Below, in pieces: positions 1 through 10,996 of a stretch of 64,000 nt of DNA. Position numbers and translations under genes: made by a program. The notes beneath the pieces are model-generated. The model made no database searches. It was not told the origin of the DNA and saw only the letters and a list, made by a program, of their open reading frames with translations. The DNA comes from Camillea tinctor (lineage: Eukaryota; Ascomycota; Sordariomycetes; Xylariales; Xylariaceae). Positions within the stretch are counted from its first letter, which is position 1, and the number at the start of each line of letters is the position of its first letter. Location: contig MU394073.1 in NCBI GenBank assembly GCA_022578605.1, positions 248,001 to 312,000 of the forward strand, in the 5' to 3' direction.

Positions 1-1488
1 AAGTTTACCGCCCAAGTCGACAACAACTTCGACATGGTATTTGAAGCTGATTAGCCCCCCAGGGACACTTTTAATACTAGGAAACACGTCTTCTGGGACC
101 CTGACCGAGGTCGCAATATCGGCAGTAAGAGTGGTGGGGTCGATGATGAGAGGAGCGACAGCCTGTGATAGATCTTTCCGGAAAACACTGCAAGACCCAG
201 CAGATGACAACGATAGTCCACCAAGACCTGTCCTCGACCTAGGGTAGTATTCTTCTCGCTCTAGCCGTTTAGCATCTTCTTTAGATATGTTCGCAAATAG
301 CGATAGAGGGGGCGCGTAGTCTACGCGACCCTGACGGTATAATGTGACGATGATTCCGTGCATGCTTTTCAAACGGCGATTGTGCTCTACTCGTATTTTT
401 ACTGGTAACAAATCCCCGGGTAGACAACCGCCTTTTAGAAGTTCAACTGTCGCGGTGATCTCCCTATCATCGGCCCCGGATACCCGGCTTCCGGCAGCCG
501 ACTCTCCGCTCGCATCGGCACCTCTCCCATTGACAGAACCGCTGTTATTACTGACGACACTGTCTCCACTGATTTCGCTCTGTAAATCGCTTTGCAACGG
601 ACTACGTGCTGAAATCACTCCACCAAGGCCTATCGATGATGTGTCACCGACATTGACCGAACTTCCATTCGAATTTTCATTCGCTCTTATCGAGTCTCGA
701 TCCGACGCGGGTTCTAATGTTTCTGTCGGCACTGGGCGCTTGATCGATGGCGCCAGGGGTGATGATGTATTCTTTTTCCTCCTCGGCTTTTTGCGCATGG
801 TTTGCATAGTGACCTTACGCTCCCTCGGTGGCACAAGAAGACCTATATCCACCTTCTCTACTAGGGCGACTTTCGTATCGCAAGTAGACGTGGGCGCTAT
901 CGAAGTCGGACGTGTTAAGGTGGCCGTGACCATGTACGATATTGTGCCTCTTTCAAACTACCCACACTGTCAGCAAGGACCCAGCACACTGGAGAGAAAC
1001 CGGCTAGAGAGCGACCGTACATCAATACTACTCGGGAGTCCTTTGGAGGGGAAGATGAGATCGAATTCGAACTCGAACCTCGCAGGTTTAAGCCTGCCCT
1101 CACCGCATAAGACCTGCTCATCCTGAAATAGGGACGCATGGCCGTTGCCATGGTATTTGAAGTTCCGATTCCCGTCGTGTGATATCAAAGAAGGGTTTAC
1201 ACTGCCGAGCTGAGCGCCAGCGCCGGCATTCTTGTAGACGCGAACGTATCCGTGTAAAGCGACAGTCAGGTGGGTTATGCGGAAGGGCTTGACAACAGAG
1301 AGCACCACGTGTCCCTTGACGTGGTCGCCAGCCGAGTACTGGCGATGGGGCTCCTGGAGTCTCACGTGGAAATCGGCAAGGTTACGGGTTCGGGATCGGA
1401 GGGGAAAGGCAAGACGGGAGAAGAAGGAGGTCTTTGGTGGCGGCTCGTCGGGCGACAAGTGGGCAGCTTTGTCGGGATTGGAACCCAT
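1..1488 (-). CDS. palF: pH-response arrestin PalF/Rim8 (5' part; gene runs off left edge)
   Basis: Arrestin-like adaptor of the ambient pH (Pal/Rim) pathway; in Aspergillus PalF binds the plasma-membrane sensor PalH and, once ubiquitinated, relays alkaline pH through ESCRT to PacC activation. Start ATG at 1488 opens MGSNPDKAAHLSPDE. Exon 1 is 1021-1488 (156 aa); intron 958-1020 (63 nt, GTACGG donor, CTGAC branch, GTAG acceptor); exon 2 is 957 down to the window edge with no stop, so 475 aa are visible. An arrestin N domain covers about residues 37-190 (RNLADFHVRLQEPHRQYSAG, then FQDEQVLCGEGRLKPARFEF), a Ser-rich low-complexity linker about 205-300, and an arrestin C domain follows with FRKDLSQAVAPLIIDP and GGLISFKYHVEVVVDLGG at the very edge. 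Sequence and domain order match fungal PalF from memory; the C-terminal third is outside the window. Confidence 0.93.
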
Positions 1489-1828
1489 CTATTCGACGTA
1501 TCGGGATAGGGGACGACGTGCGCGCGTGGCATGACACGACACGGTATGCGTCGATGTCGTCGTCGAGGTGGTCGTGATCGGGGGATCGGATTCGGATTGA
1601 GACTTCAGGCTCGGGGGGTTTGTTAGATGGGATTCTCTCGAGACCCGGAAGATACGGGGGGTTTCTGGGCGTGGCTCAGGGGTGGTGGTCGGGGCACGGG
1701 GAACGCAAATGGCGTCAAGGACCCCTAACGCCCTATCGGAGTGGTTATATGGTAACACTACGGCGTGCGGACGCGGATATGCAGAAAAGAAGATTGGAAA
1801 GTTCTGTTTGTTCTTGGGTGTTGCATGT

Positions 1829-1905
1829 GCCAAGATGTGAGAGGTCTTGGTAAAAAAGACTTGGTATGAAAATGGTCGGGAACAGGCTGGTGGGTGGGTG
1901 CCAAG
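1829..1905. promoter_or_regulatory. Two PacC/Rim101-type GCCAAG sites upstream of palF
   Basis: GCCAAG occurs at 1829-1834 and 1900-1905 on the plus strand, 341 and 412 bases upstream of the palF ATG. GCCARG is the established PacC/Rim101 core, and yeast Rim101 is known to repress RIM8. Feedback on palF here is inferred; a 6-mer can occur by chance. Confidence 0.35.
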
Positions 1906-1965
1906 AGATATTCCTACTTTTAATAACTTATGGAACCTTCCCGCGGGGCTGAATAAACTACCTGA

Positions 1966-1990
1966 CCTAACCTAACCTAACCTAACCTAA
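1966..1990. repeat. Interstitial (CCTAA)5 / (TTAGG)5 pentamer array
   Basis: Five perfect tandem CCTAA units, continuing with a degenerate CCTTAA and CCTAAACC. This is the pentamer TTAGG, not the usual fungal telomere hexamer TTAGGG, and it lies between genes, so it is not a chromosome end. Confidence 0.85.
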
Positions 1991-4540
1991 CCTTAACATC
2001 TTACCTAAACCTTACCTAGCACTGGCACTCGCACCTGCACCTGCTTTGCACTTGTAACTTGCAGACTTGGGCTCGGCTACCAACAGCTCTTTCCCCCCTT
2101 TCCCTCCCCTCCCCCCCCCCTCAAGTAACTTAAGTACCTAGTAGGTTGGCGCTATTGGATTGGTGCGTATGTGCCCTGCAGAATTTGGTGCTTCCAAGCT
2201 TTTTTGCCTTGAATGCTTGACTCGACCACTAATAATGATTTGCCTAACTACCTATTGTTTCGTCTCATGTTCCCACTTAAGTAAAAAAGAAAGCAAACCC
2301 CCCCCTTATTCGTAGGTTATGTAGTAGCGTCTCACAACCTCTGACTAATACAATGCGAGACGAGCAGAAACGAAGAAGAAAAAAACAATCTGACGAGGGA
2401 GGGACTTGATTGTTATTGGACAAAAGAGGGATTTGCTGACCCGATTTACGCATGGGTGAGAAACCTTCACACGCACGAAAAGCAAATAGACCCAAGCAGG
2501 CTAGACGACTAGGTTAGGTTAGGCTGGTGTGTACCACATACAACTACGCAGATACGTACGAAATACGGAGTACACACACCTTGACACCACACCGGTTTTG
2601 TGTTCGGGCGGTTTGTTGCTAACTTTAGCGTAGAAATCGAAATACCTAACCTGGACTACCTCAAGTATGCCAGCATATGAGATATTAGATCTGGAACACA
2701 CTAATAGTAAATTACACACATGCATAGGCATTTTGTACATCTAATTAACTTAAATATGTAATAGAGTGCATATCTGTATTACTTATAGTGTACCTAGGAT
2801 GGGGAAAAGAAGAATAAAAGAAACAGAGATCAAATTAATACCTAGGGTTGGGTAGCCCAAGTTATCGTAGTAAACAGTCGGCAGATACGAACAACGTCGG
2901 TAGTATCAATGGTACTCTGAACAACTTCGGTTCCAAACATGAGTTGCGACATTTTACGGACGAAATAAATCAAAAAGTTAAAGGTATGCGCAGTGACGCA
3001 CCGGGAATTGATACACACCACCATAAACACAAGTACACACGCTAATTACCTGCCAATCTCTAGGTCTTTTTTACTTTATAATCTACATCATAGGTAAGAA
3101 GCTGAAGCCTGTGGCACTGGTAAGACGCGTCATTGTTGTGGGCGCAGCACTCTCCGATTCTGATGTAAAGTCTCCGAAGATGAGCAAACCCGTTAGGTAT
3201 CGTAGTGTAGTGTGTAGCGTGGTGTAATTGCTAGAGGGTACCTAAAGGGAGGTCTGACCGGAGAGGTTCACTTTTGTGATCAATCAATTTCCAAGATACC
3301 TTGCTTATACTACTATGTAGGTCTACCTACACTTGCAGTTCAGCTACCTCGGTTCCTAGGTATAACTTATACCCGGCGTGTTACCTACTTGTTTCGAGAT
3401 TAGCTCCTTACAGATGATTCTGGTAGTACTCAAATACTAATAGTGTTGTCCACGGGTGTTAGTTAATTGCTCGTGTGCCCTTATACCTGGCTACGGAGTA
3501 AGTACTTAAGTACCTAGGTACTGACTGGAATAATATATCAGGAACTTTTCCACTCGTCTGTAAGTTATTTCAAATAGATAAATAAATAAACAAACCAAGA
3601 TAACCCCTCTCACCATAAACTACATACTCAGAAATACCGGCTTATGTTGTACATCTAGCCCGGTCTTGCGGTGAGTTCCAAGTTCATTATTGGACCTATA
3701 TGGTATTAGTCAGCCAGATCAAACGACCTCAGGTCTGTATTGATCGTATGGACCCCTCAGTATATGCAGGCTAGGAGGACTAAGTAGCACCTACTACCTA
3801 CATGTATAGCCTATCACATGAACTCACTACATCTTACATGTAACACGACGATTGAGATTAACCTATAAAATATAAGATATGACGGACAGTTTCCACTTCT
3901 CGCTGGTTACAGGTTGAAAACAAAACCCCCCCCAAAAAACACAGAGCTTATAACTACATAATATATATGGGCACTAAATGCGATATTGTATGTACATAGT
4001 TGGAGGGGGTATTTAAAGTTAGGTGGGAAAAAAAAGTGTCAGCACCTAAAACAGATCGCGACGAAACGACTTTTTACGTAATGTCCTAGGATACCCCCTT
4101 GAAAGGTGCAAAAGCGGCTGTCTGGGCCTGAAAGCTTAGCCTGCGTCTAGCCAAGCTGTATGACCTCCTAAGCATATCCTGTTAGTCATATCAACATCAC
4201 GAGCATCGGGAAGCTGTAGTGTGGCATGGAAACAGCATGATATGATCTGTGAGCTAATGGTCAAGTTCAATGACGAAGCTCCGTGGCTTCAAATTAGGTA
4301 TGTAGTCTCTGTGGTGAATCCAAACAAATAGATATCTCGTATGCAGCCATACCCCAATGTCAGTACGCCCGACATAATCCCCTCAACCCAAAGCAAGGGG
4401 CCTGTCCGCCATGCCTGATGCATAACCTATGATCATGCCAATGCTAATAGTACAAAAAACTTCCAGACTTTTGAGAACACCAGCTGATGCAACGCCGTCC
4501 CATGCAAAATGAACAACAACAACAATAATAGCAACATCAT

Positions 4541-6508
4541 CTAATCCAACGCTTCGCCACTCAGAATACTCTTCAAGATATCCGCCCCAAGTCCCTCGAT
4601 AGCTTGCTCCAACTCTTGTTCTCCAATACAGCTAGCCACCTTCTTCTCGTCCACCAGCCCAATTCCCGACGTAAATCCCGCGCGTTTGCCCCTTTTACTA
4701 GGGGTCTGTAGCATAGCAAGAGAACCCGTCTTCCCATCCACCTCAGAAATCAGTGACAACGTTTCGAGGCTGCCTATTACCTCCCGGAACTCCGAACTAG
4801 ATAGAGGGTGTAGCACCGACTCGCGTGTGCAGAGCACACTGTATGTATCGTACAACGTTTTTATACTAGGGGCTGCCGTCTGTGACTTGGAGGGCGTAGA
4901 TATGACAGAGGAGCTCCGAGACGCCCTATTCCGCTTCTCGAGTGCCATCAGAGAACAAAGAGCAGCCTTCTGCTGCAGGTTCAAAGTCTTCAACCGTTGA
5001 TTGGTCCCGTTGCTAAATGCGGCTGCCGTGACCTTGTTGAGATGCGCAATGCTGACGCGCGGCGCATTCTCTATTGTCAAAGTTTTCAACGATTCCGCTA
5101 GGAGTGTGGGGATGCTCTTCTCAGTCGAGTGCCTAGGGGGCGAAAAGAGATTGCTATTCTCCCCTAGCGGTTTGCGCGAAGGCGTAGCAAGAAGCAACTT
5201 CTCCTTGACCTCAGCCTCATGTTTCTGTTTGGTGTCCATCTCCACAAGATCGATTGCCCTCCGGCATATTTCGAACGCCTTGCGTAAGTCACCGGTCTGG
5301 CTCGATACCTTTCGTGAACAAAGCTCAATGGCGGCCGGATGGATAAAAGGCAGAGGACTGCCTTCGGGCACAAGACTCTTCAATCGGTTGGTAATGATCG
5401 TCTTGATCTGCACGGCCGAATATGGGAGGAAGGGTAGTAGATCGGGTTTCAGGTTCCGCGACTTGAGCCGCGGTAGAAATCGATCGGTGAGATCCAGGGC
5501 GTTCGCAATTCCAACCAAAACTAGGCGCGATGCCTTCTGCATGGACCATTCAAACAATCGGTATAGACTTTCGAGGTCTAACGTGAGGATGTGATCTATC
5601 TCGTCAAGCACGACTAGGTAGGTTTCTGACGACCCTTTGCGTGGCGTAAAGAGTTTCTGGAGAGTCGTGACGGCATCCGCTTCGGGGACATTCGAGTCAT
5701 CGCACACCTGGTCCAGTAGGGTTTCGTAGAGATCCTTAGACGACTTGATACTCATGCAATTGATGTAGGCCTTCTTGGCAGACGTCTCGTTGATGGTTTC
5801 TTGCGTCACTTCATTCACCATTGCACTCTTGCCGGTGCCTGGAGGTCCGCTAACGTAGATGCATCCACTGGGATTGGGCGTCGCGCATCGCTGTAGGAAA
5901 TCTTTGAGCTGCTTTCGTTCATCGTCTCGTCCGATTAGCCGCCCCGGGTCTGCGCTTCGAGAAAAGAGCTGTCTTGCGTGGTGATACACTGTCTGTATCG
6001 CGGAAGGTGTAGATGGAGTCTGCGGTGTTTGTCTCTTGGAGATCTTCCCAACAGACATGACCCGATGACGTGGGGTCACAGGGACTCGTGCTAGAGCATC
6101 TCTGAAGCGAGGCGTGGTAGGTGTAGTTGGCTTGTAGTCTACTGTACCCTACGTTAGATAACATCTTCAACCGTCGCTGCCATGAACAATGATGAACTTA
6201 CCAAACTTCTGGCTTTTAACACTGGTAGGTCTTACAGGGGTAGAATTAGGCAAGTTCTCCTCTGTGATTTCGTCGCTAGATGATTCGTGGTGCGGCTCTT
6301 CCCGGATTGTAACTGCTTCTGGGTCTTCATTTTCATCATTAAGGAGCAAGGCGCTCCGAGTCTGGCGTCTTGTTCGCTTGGCAGGTAGATGAACGAGTTC
6401 TGAAAGGCTGTCAGTTGCTACCTTTTTTTTTTTCGAGGGAGAGCATGCATTGTTCTTACCAGCATCCTTCGAACTACGAGTCCGCTTTCCGGGCGTTCTT
6501 GTCGTCAT
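4541..6508 (-). CDS. cdc6: Cdc6/Cdc18 replication licensing ATPase
   Basis: AAA+ ATPase that joins ORC at origins and loads the MCM2-7 helicase in G1. Two exons: 6202-6508 and 4541-6138, with a 63-nt intron 6139-6201 (GTAAGT, TAG); splicing joins in phase 1 and gives 634 aa. The N-terminal 170 residues are basic and rich in SP/TP CDK-type sites (TPGKRTR, CSPSKKKK, TPTTPR, TPQTPSTPS), as expected for a CDK-regulated Cdc6. Walker A GPPGTGKS lies at about residues 200-207 and Walker B VVLDEID near 278-284; the rest is the AAA+ lid and a C-terminal winged-helix region. Its start is 964 bp from the divergent hxB start. Promoter MCB cores suggest G1/S control. Orc1 is less likely because no BAH domain precedes the ATPase. 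Confidence 0.92.
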
Positions 6509-7472
6509 CTTCTCTTAGTCTCTTTCTTGTATAATAAAGTAAACTCCCAAGAACAGAACAGCTCAAATAAACGCAAGTTGTGTTGCAAGAAAAGAAAGGG
6601 AGAAATCAGGACAAGTGAAGTGAATACAGAAGGTTAGTAAATTGAATGAACTAAAGCAGAAAAAATACAATTGACAAAGTCTAAGGGAGACATATAAGAA
6701 TGGAATAGTGCGTGCCCACAGAACGCGAGAAAGTCGCGTAAAGTGGTTCCCTATGCACGCGCCCTTTTTAGCCCCGCTATGTAAGTCGCCAAATTTCGTG
6801 TCGAACAGCGCGCGCGAGACTTGAGCTGAGGTCTGGGCAGTGAAGCGGTGGAAGTAAATAAAGTGGCTAGTGGAGGTGGCTTGTCTTCGCCCCTAAGAGG
6901 TACTGCGGTGTACATAGGTTCCACTTCTCCACTACCCCCTAAACTCCTGAATAAGGTAGCTTATCTGTTGGTCCGTGCGTGTATGTCTTTGGGTTCTTTG
7001 TTCTACACTACATTAACCTAGGTTAGCAGCTTAGGTACCTGTTAGGTGGTTAATGTGCTCCCAATGCCAAGTGCCCTATGTTCAACTTACTAGATGTACA
7101 TAGGTACATAAGTACATATATATACTGACAGACTGAGACTGGTCCCCGCAAATTCTCGTTAGTGTTGTTGGAACAGGGCGAACTCCGGAACCAGATAACG
7201 GGAACCGGGCGGGTTTGACAGCTGGAGCGGTCATCAGTGTCCAACCTCAGTTATCAATTTGGGAGTACCGGTGGTTGATTGCCACCCGACTCCCGTCTTC
7301 TGCCAAAATGCAATTCCCTTTCCAGTGAAATGGAATTCATAATGCTAGCCCTGTGCCTCCTTTGTTCACATAATAAGAAGAGAATCTGGTAAAAAACTTA
7401 CCCCCTGTCACCTGCTCTTATACGAGATCCCAAGCTTCAAATGTCCTACATCCCTATAATAACACCATCGAG
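6509..7472. promoter_or_regulatory. Divergent promoter region between cdc6 and hxB
   Basis: 964 bp shared by two divergent genes. It contains the MCB cluster, a GC-rich CGCGCGCG run near 6808, and an ACCTAGGT palindrome at 7016-7023. I see no coding sequence and no clear TATA box for either gene. Confidence 0.6.
6723..6761. promoter_or_regulatory. Cluster of three MCB cores (ACGCG/CGCGT) upstream of cdc6
   Basis: ACGCG at 6723-6727, CGCGT at 6735-6739 and ACGCG at 6757-6761, 215-253 bases upstream of the cdc6 ATG. MCB elements are bound by MBF, which is known to drive the fission yeast homologue cdc18 at G1/S. The same function here is inferred. Confidence 0.5.
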
Positions 7473-9995
7473 ATGACGGACGGTGGAAATTCTGCATATA
7501 ATGATCGTATCGAGGCTCTAAAACACCATGAGTTTCCCATGCTTAAAGGTAAGTCTATTATGCCATGAATCCTGACACTTTTATAATTAACTTCAAGCAC
7601 AGATAGCGTGTACCTCGATCATGCTGGCACAACCCTTTACCCAAAATCCCTTGTGGATAGATTTGCGGCTGACATGACCGCTAATCTCTTCGGGAATCCA
7701 CATTCTGCTTCAACATCCTCGCAGAACTCGACATTAAGGATTGAGGATGTCAGATTAAGAGTCCTGAACTTCTTTCATGCCGATCCAACCGAGTTCGATC
7801 TCATCTTTGTTGCAAATGCCACGGCGGGTATCAAGCTCGTGACCGAGGCCTTCCGAGCCTTACCAGGGGGTTTCGACTATGTGTACCATCATACTTGTCA
7901 TACAAGCCTGGTCGGTGTCCGGCAAGAGGCTAGGAATAGTCTCTGCGTAGACCATGATGCTGTCAATAACTGGCTTGATGGGAGAACCCCCACAGCTAAT
8001 GTTGAGCATCGAGCTCAAAGCACCCTCTTTGCATACCCTGCGCAGTCAAATATGGATGGGCAGAGGCTTCCTTTGGATTGGTCAGAAAAGATACGCAGAG
8101 CTGAACTGGGTCTAGATTGCCAGATATTCACTTTGCTAGACGCTGCAGCATTCGCGGCAACCTCTCCGTTAGACTTGAGCAATTCTGAAGTCGCCCCCGA
8201 CTTTATTGTTTTGAGTTTTTACAAGATATTTGGGTTTCCTGATTTAGGCGGGCTCATCGTGAGACGTCAGGCAGCCCCGGTATTTCAGCATCGACGCTAC
8301 TTCGGCGGCGGTACTGTCGATATGGTAGTCTGCACGAAGGAACAATGGCACGCCCCAAAGTCGCAGAGCCTACATGAATCACTGGAGGACGGCACTCTAC
8401 CCTTTCATAATATCATCGCTTTAGACTCTGCGCTAAATGTTCATCACGACTTATTTGGCTCCATGAATGACGTTGCATCGCACACATCCTTCCTAACTCG
8501 CAGGTTACACGATGGACTAAGGGCCCTCCGACATGGCAATGGTGAGGATGTGTGTACCATATACTCAAGGCCACCGATGTTGGAAGATTCCAGTCCAGGA
8601 AACGGCCCAGTCGTAGCCTTCAATCTCCGGTGTTCTCAAGGTGCTTGGGTTAGCTTAGCCGAATTCGAGAAGCTTGCAGTCCTAAAGCAATTCCATATTC
8701 GGACAGGTGGGCTCTGTAATCCAGGTGGGATTGCATCTGCTTTAGGCTTACAGCCGTGGGAGATTAGGCGAAACTTCTCGGCCGGGTTCCGATGTGGGAG
8801 TGATAACGACATCATAAGTGGCAAGCCAACGGGAGTGATTCGAGTGAGTCTGGGGGCGATGAGCACGGTTTCTGACGTAGATAAGTTCACCAGCTTTGTT
8901 GAGGAATTCTACCGGACCAGCACTAAGAGCGAACCAGTGCCTCGGGAAGAACGGCTCGATCAAGGCGATCTATCTGGTTTGTATATCGATACCATCATGA
9001 TCTATCCGATTAAAAGCTGTGGAGGATATCGTATCCCCGTTGGTATGGCGTGGGAGGTGCGACCCGAAGGTTTAGCATGGGATAGAGAATGGTGCCTAGT
9101 TCATCGAGGAACAGGACAGGCATTAAGCCAAAAGAGATACCCACGCATGGCGCTCATTCGACCTAGGATCGATTTCTCAGGGGGGCACCTTCGTGTCTCA
9201 TACCGTGGGCCTCCAATAGAAGATATTGAATCAGAGATCCTAGTCCCCCTATCAGCAAACCCAGAGTTCTTCCAGTCTAGCCGAGCATCCAAGTCCGTAG
9301 CATCCCGAGTCTGTGGTGACGAGATATCTGCCCAGGTATATACTTTCGATAAAATCAACAACTACTTTTCAAAGGTTCTAGGTGTTCCTTGTGCGCTAGC
9401 TCGTTTTCCACCCGGAGGACTGGGTAAGAGCATGAGGCACGCTAAAGCCCATCTTCAGAACCATCAAAAAGTTGGGCTAGGACCAAGGACTAGCATACAT
9501 ATCCAACCTCCAGACGTCACGACACCCCCGGATTCGGACTCGGAGTCTGAGAAGACGCGAATATTATTATCGAACGAGAGCCCCATACTGGCTATAAACC
9601 TGTCGAGTCTCGAAGTCCTAAATCGTAAAATCATCGAACACGGAGGGAAGCCCGCTTCTCCTGAGGTATTCCGTGCCAACGTCGTGATTGGATCCTCGAC
9701 CGCAAGATCCGAATCCTTTGCTTACTCGGAGGATCACTGGTCCAGGTTGAAAATAGGAGACCAGGAGTTCAGGATGATGGGTGCTTGTAGGAGATGTCAT
9801 ATGATCTGTATAGATCAGGAGACAGCAAACAAGAACGAAGAGCCCTTCGTTACTTTAGCTAAAACTAGGAGGTTTGATGGCAAGGTCTTCTTTGGCACGC
9901 ATATGTGCCACGTACCTCTAGCAGAGAGTGGAACCAAGGAAGCTCAGTTTCCTACCGTTACAATAGGGGACAGAGTAATAGTAGATCCTACCTAA
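7473..9995 (+). CDS. hxB: Molybdenum cofactor sulfurase (HxB/MOS)
   Basis: Adds the terminal sulfido ligand to the molybdenum cofactor of xanthine dehydrogenase and aldehyde oxidase, so it is needed for purine catabolism. Exon 1 is 7473-7548 (MTDGGNSAYN...), intron 7549-7602 (54 nt, GTAAGT...ACAG), exon 2 is 7603-9995; the protein is 822 aa, normal for the family. N-terminal class-V aminotransferase/NifS-like domain: YLDHAGTTLYPKSLV near residue 29, FGNPHSAS, and the PLP-lysine motif SFYKIFGFPDLGG with Lys at about 233. C-terminal MOSC-N (IDTIMIYPIKSCGGYRIP) and MOSC domains, ending with MGACRRCHMICID, whose cysteines fit the conserved MOSC end. The start ATG sits in a separate small exon, so the first open frame alone would miss 27 residues. 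Confidence 0.94.
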
Positions 9996-10996
9996 AGGCG
10001 CTATAGCGTGGCCATTCCCATGGGCTCGATTATCTGATGTTTACTTGAACAAGAAAAAAAAAGCGTTGCATATGGATAACAAAATAATATTGGAGTATCA
10101 CAGGTCAACAACCGGTGGATGTGGTTGCTAGGCGGTTATCTAGTCATTGGTAGTATGTACCTAGACCTAGGTACAACGCATATCTATCCAAAGAAACTGA
10201 CCTCTTTTCCAATATAAGCTCTACGGATACGTAGTACATAGTCACTGTGGTAATGTAAGGTTGGGATATTTAGCAGTCCTACTCGAAGAGCTTGGGGCCT
10301 TTGTTCATGATAAGAATCAAAGTAGACGGTTGTTAACTCGGGAGTGGTCCAAATAGGACACATATTCTCTCATAACCCCAAGACCATGGTCTTTAAATGA
10401 CCTAGGAAGTTATCCTTCTGTCCAGGTCGTGTGTTAAAGAAGCTGGATATCTAGAAATAATGCTGTAAGATACTGATCAATATTTCCCTGACTATCTATC
10501 TAGGAGGTTTAATATCTCAAATCAAAGCCATCCTTAAAATCGCTATCTTTTGCCCACCTTTCCCCTTCGCCATATAATCTAGTTCAATGATCTTTTCATC
10601 AATCAGCTGGTTTTGTTTTTCCTTTTCTATTCTTTTTTTTAAAAAAAAATTTTTTTAAAAAAAAAAAGCAATACACTGAGAATAAAATATAGTAGTTATT
10701 GACGTTATCAAGGAATGGGCAATAGGCGATAGCTTTAAAATCTTTTGTCGGGGTTGCTATGAAGCCCAGGTTAAGTTAGGTTAGGTACTTCTCGTATTTA
10801 ATGCTTTCTCTTGCCCTCTACGATTCACTCAGTCAAAAAGAAGGACTAATCTATACATGCAAACAACAGCACTCCAAATTCCTATCAAAATACGCATACC
10901 CAATTTTTATTTTTGAGTGTATCTTCTGTCCCCCCTTCCGCATTATTCGCATGCCATCACATTTTACCCGACAATCCTGTTCTCGCTACGATTAAA
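9996..10996. other. Intergenic between hxB and the next plus-strand gene
   Basis: No gene seen. It carries an ACCTAGGT palindrome at 10165-10172, an alternating homopolymer block T8-A9-T7-A11 at 10633-10667 that can fold on itself, and a GGTTAGGTTAGGTA-like stretch near 10770-10787. Confidence 0.6.
10633..10667. repeat. Self-complementary T8 A9 T7 A11 block
   Basis: Four alternating homopolymer runs give a perfect A/T palindrome able to form a hairpin or cruciform. It may end the hxB transcription unit, but it starts over 600 bp after the hxB stop, so I assign no function. Confidence 0.7.

Larger units (their letters stand above)
1489..4540. other. Intergenic, palF upstream / cdc6 downstream
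   Basis: About 3 kb with no supportable gene. It holds the palF 5' region with GCCAAG sites, the pentamer array, C-rich and A-rich homopolymers (about 2100-2125, 2290-2300, 3925-3940), copies of TACGGAGTA at 2564 and 3492, an ACCTAGGT palindrome at 3512, and an ACA/CAA-rich tract near 4512-4530 just after the cdc6 stop. The open frames here are short and lack coding character. Confidence 0.6.

Noticed and set aside
344..1126. 260-codon plus-strand open frame
   Set aside because: Antisense shadow of palF exon 2, which has clear arrestin sequence on the minus strand.
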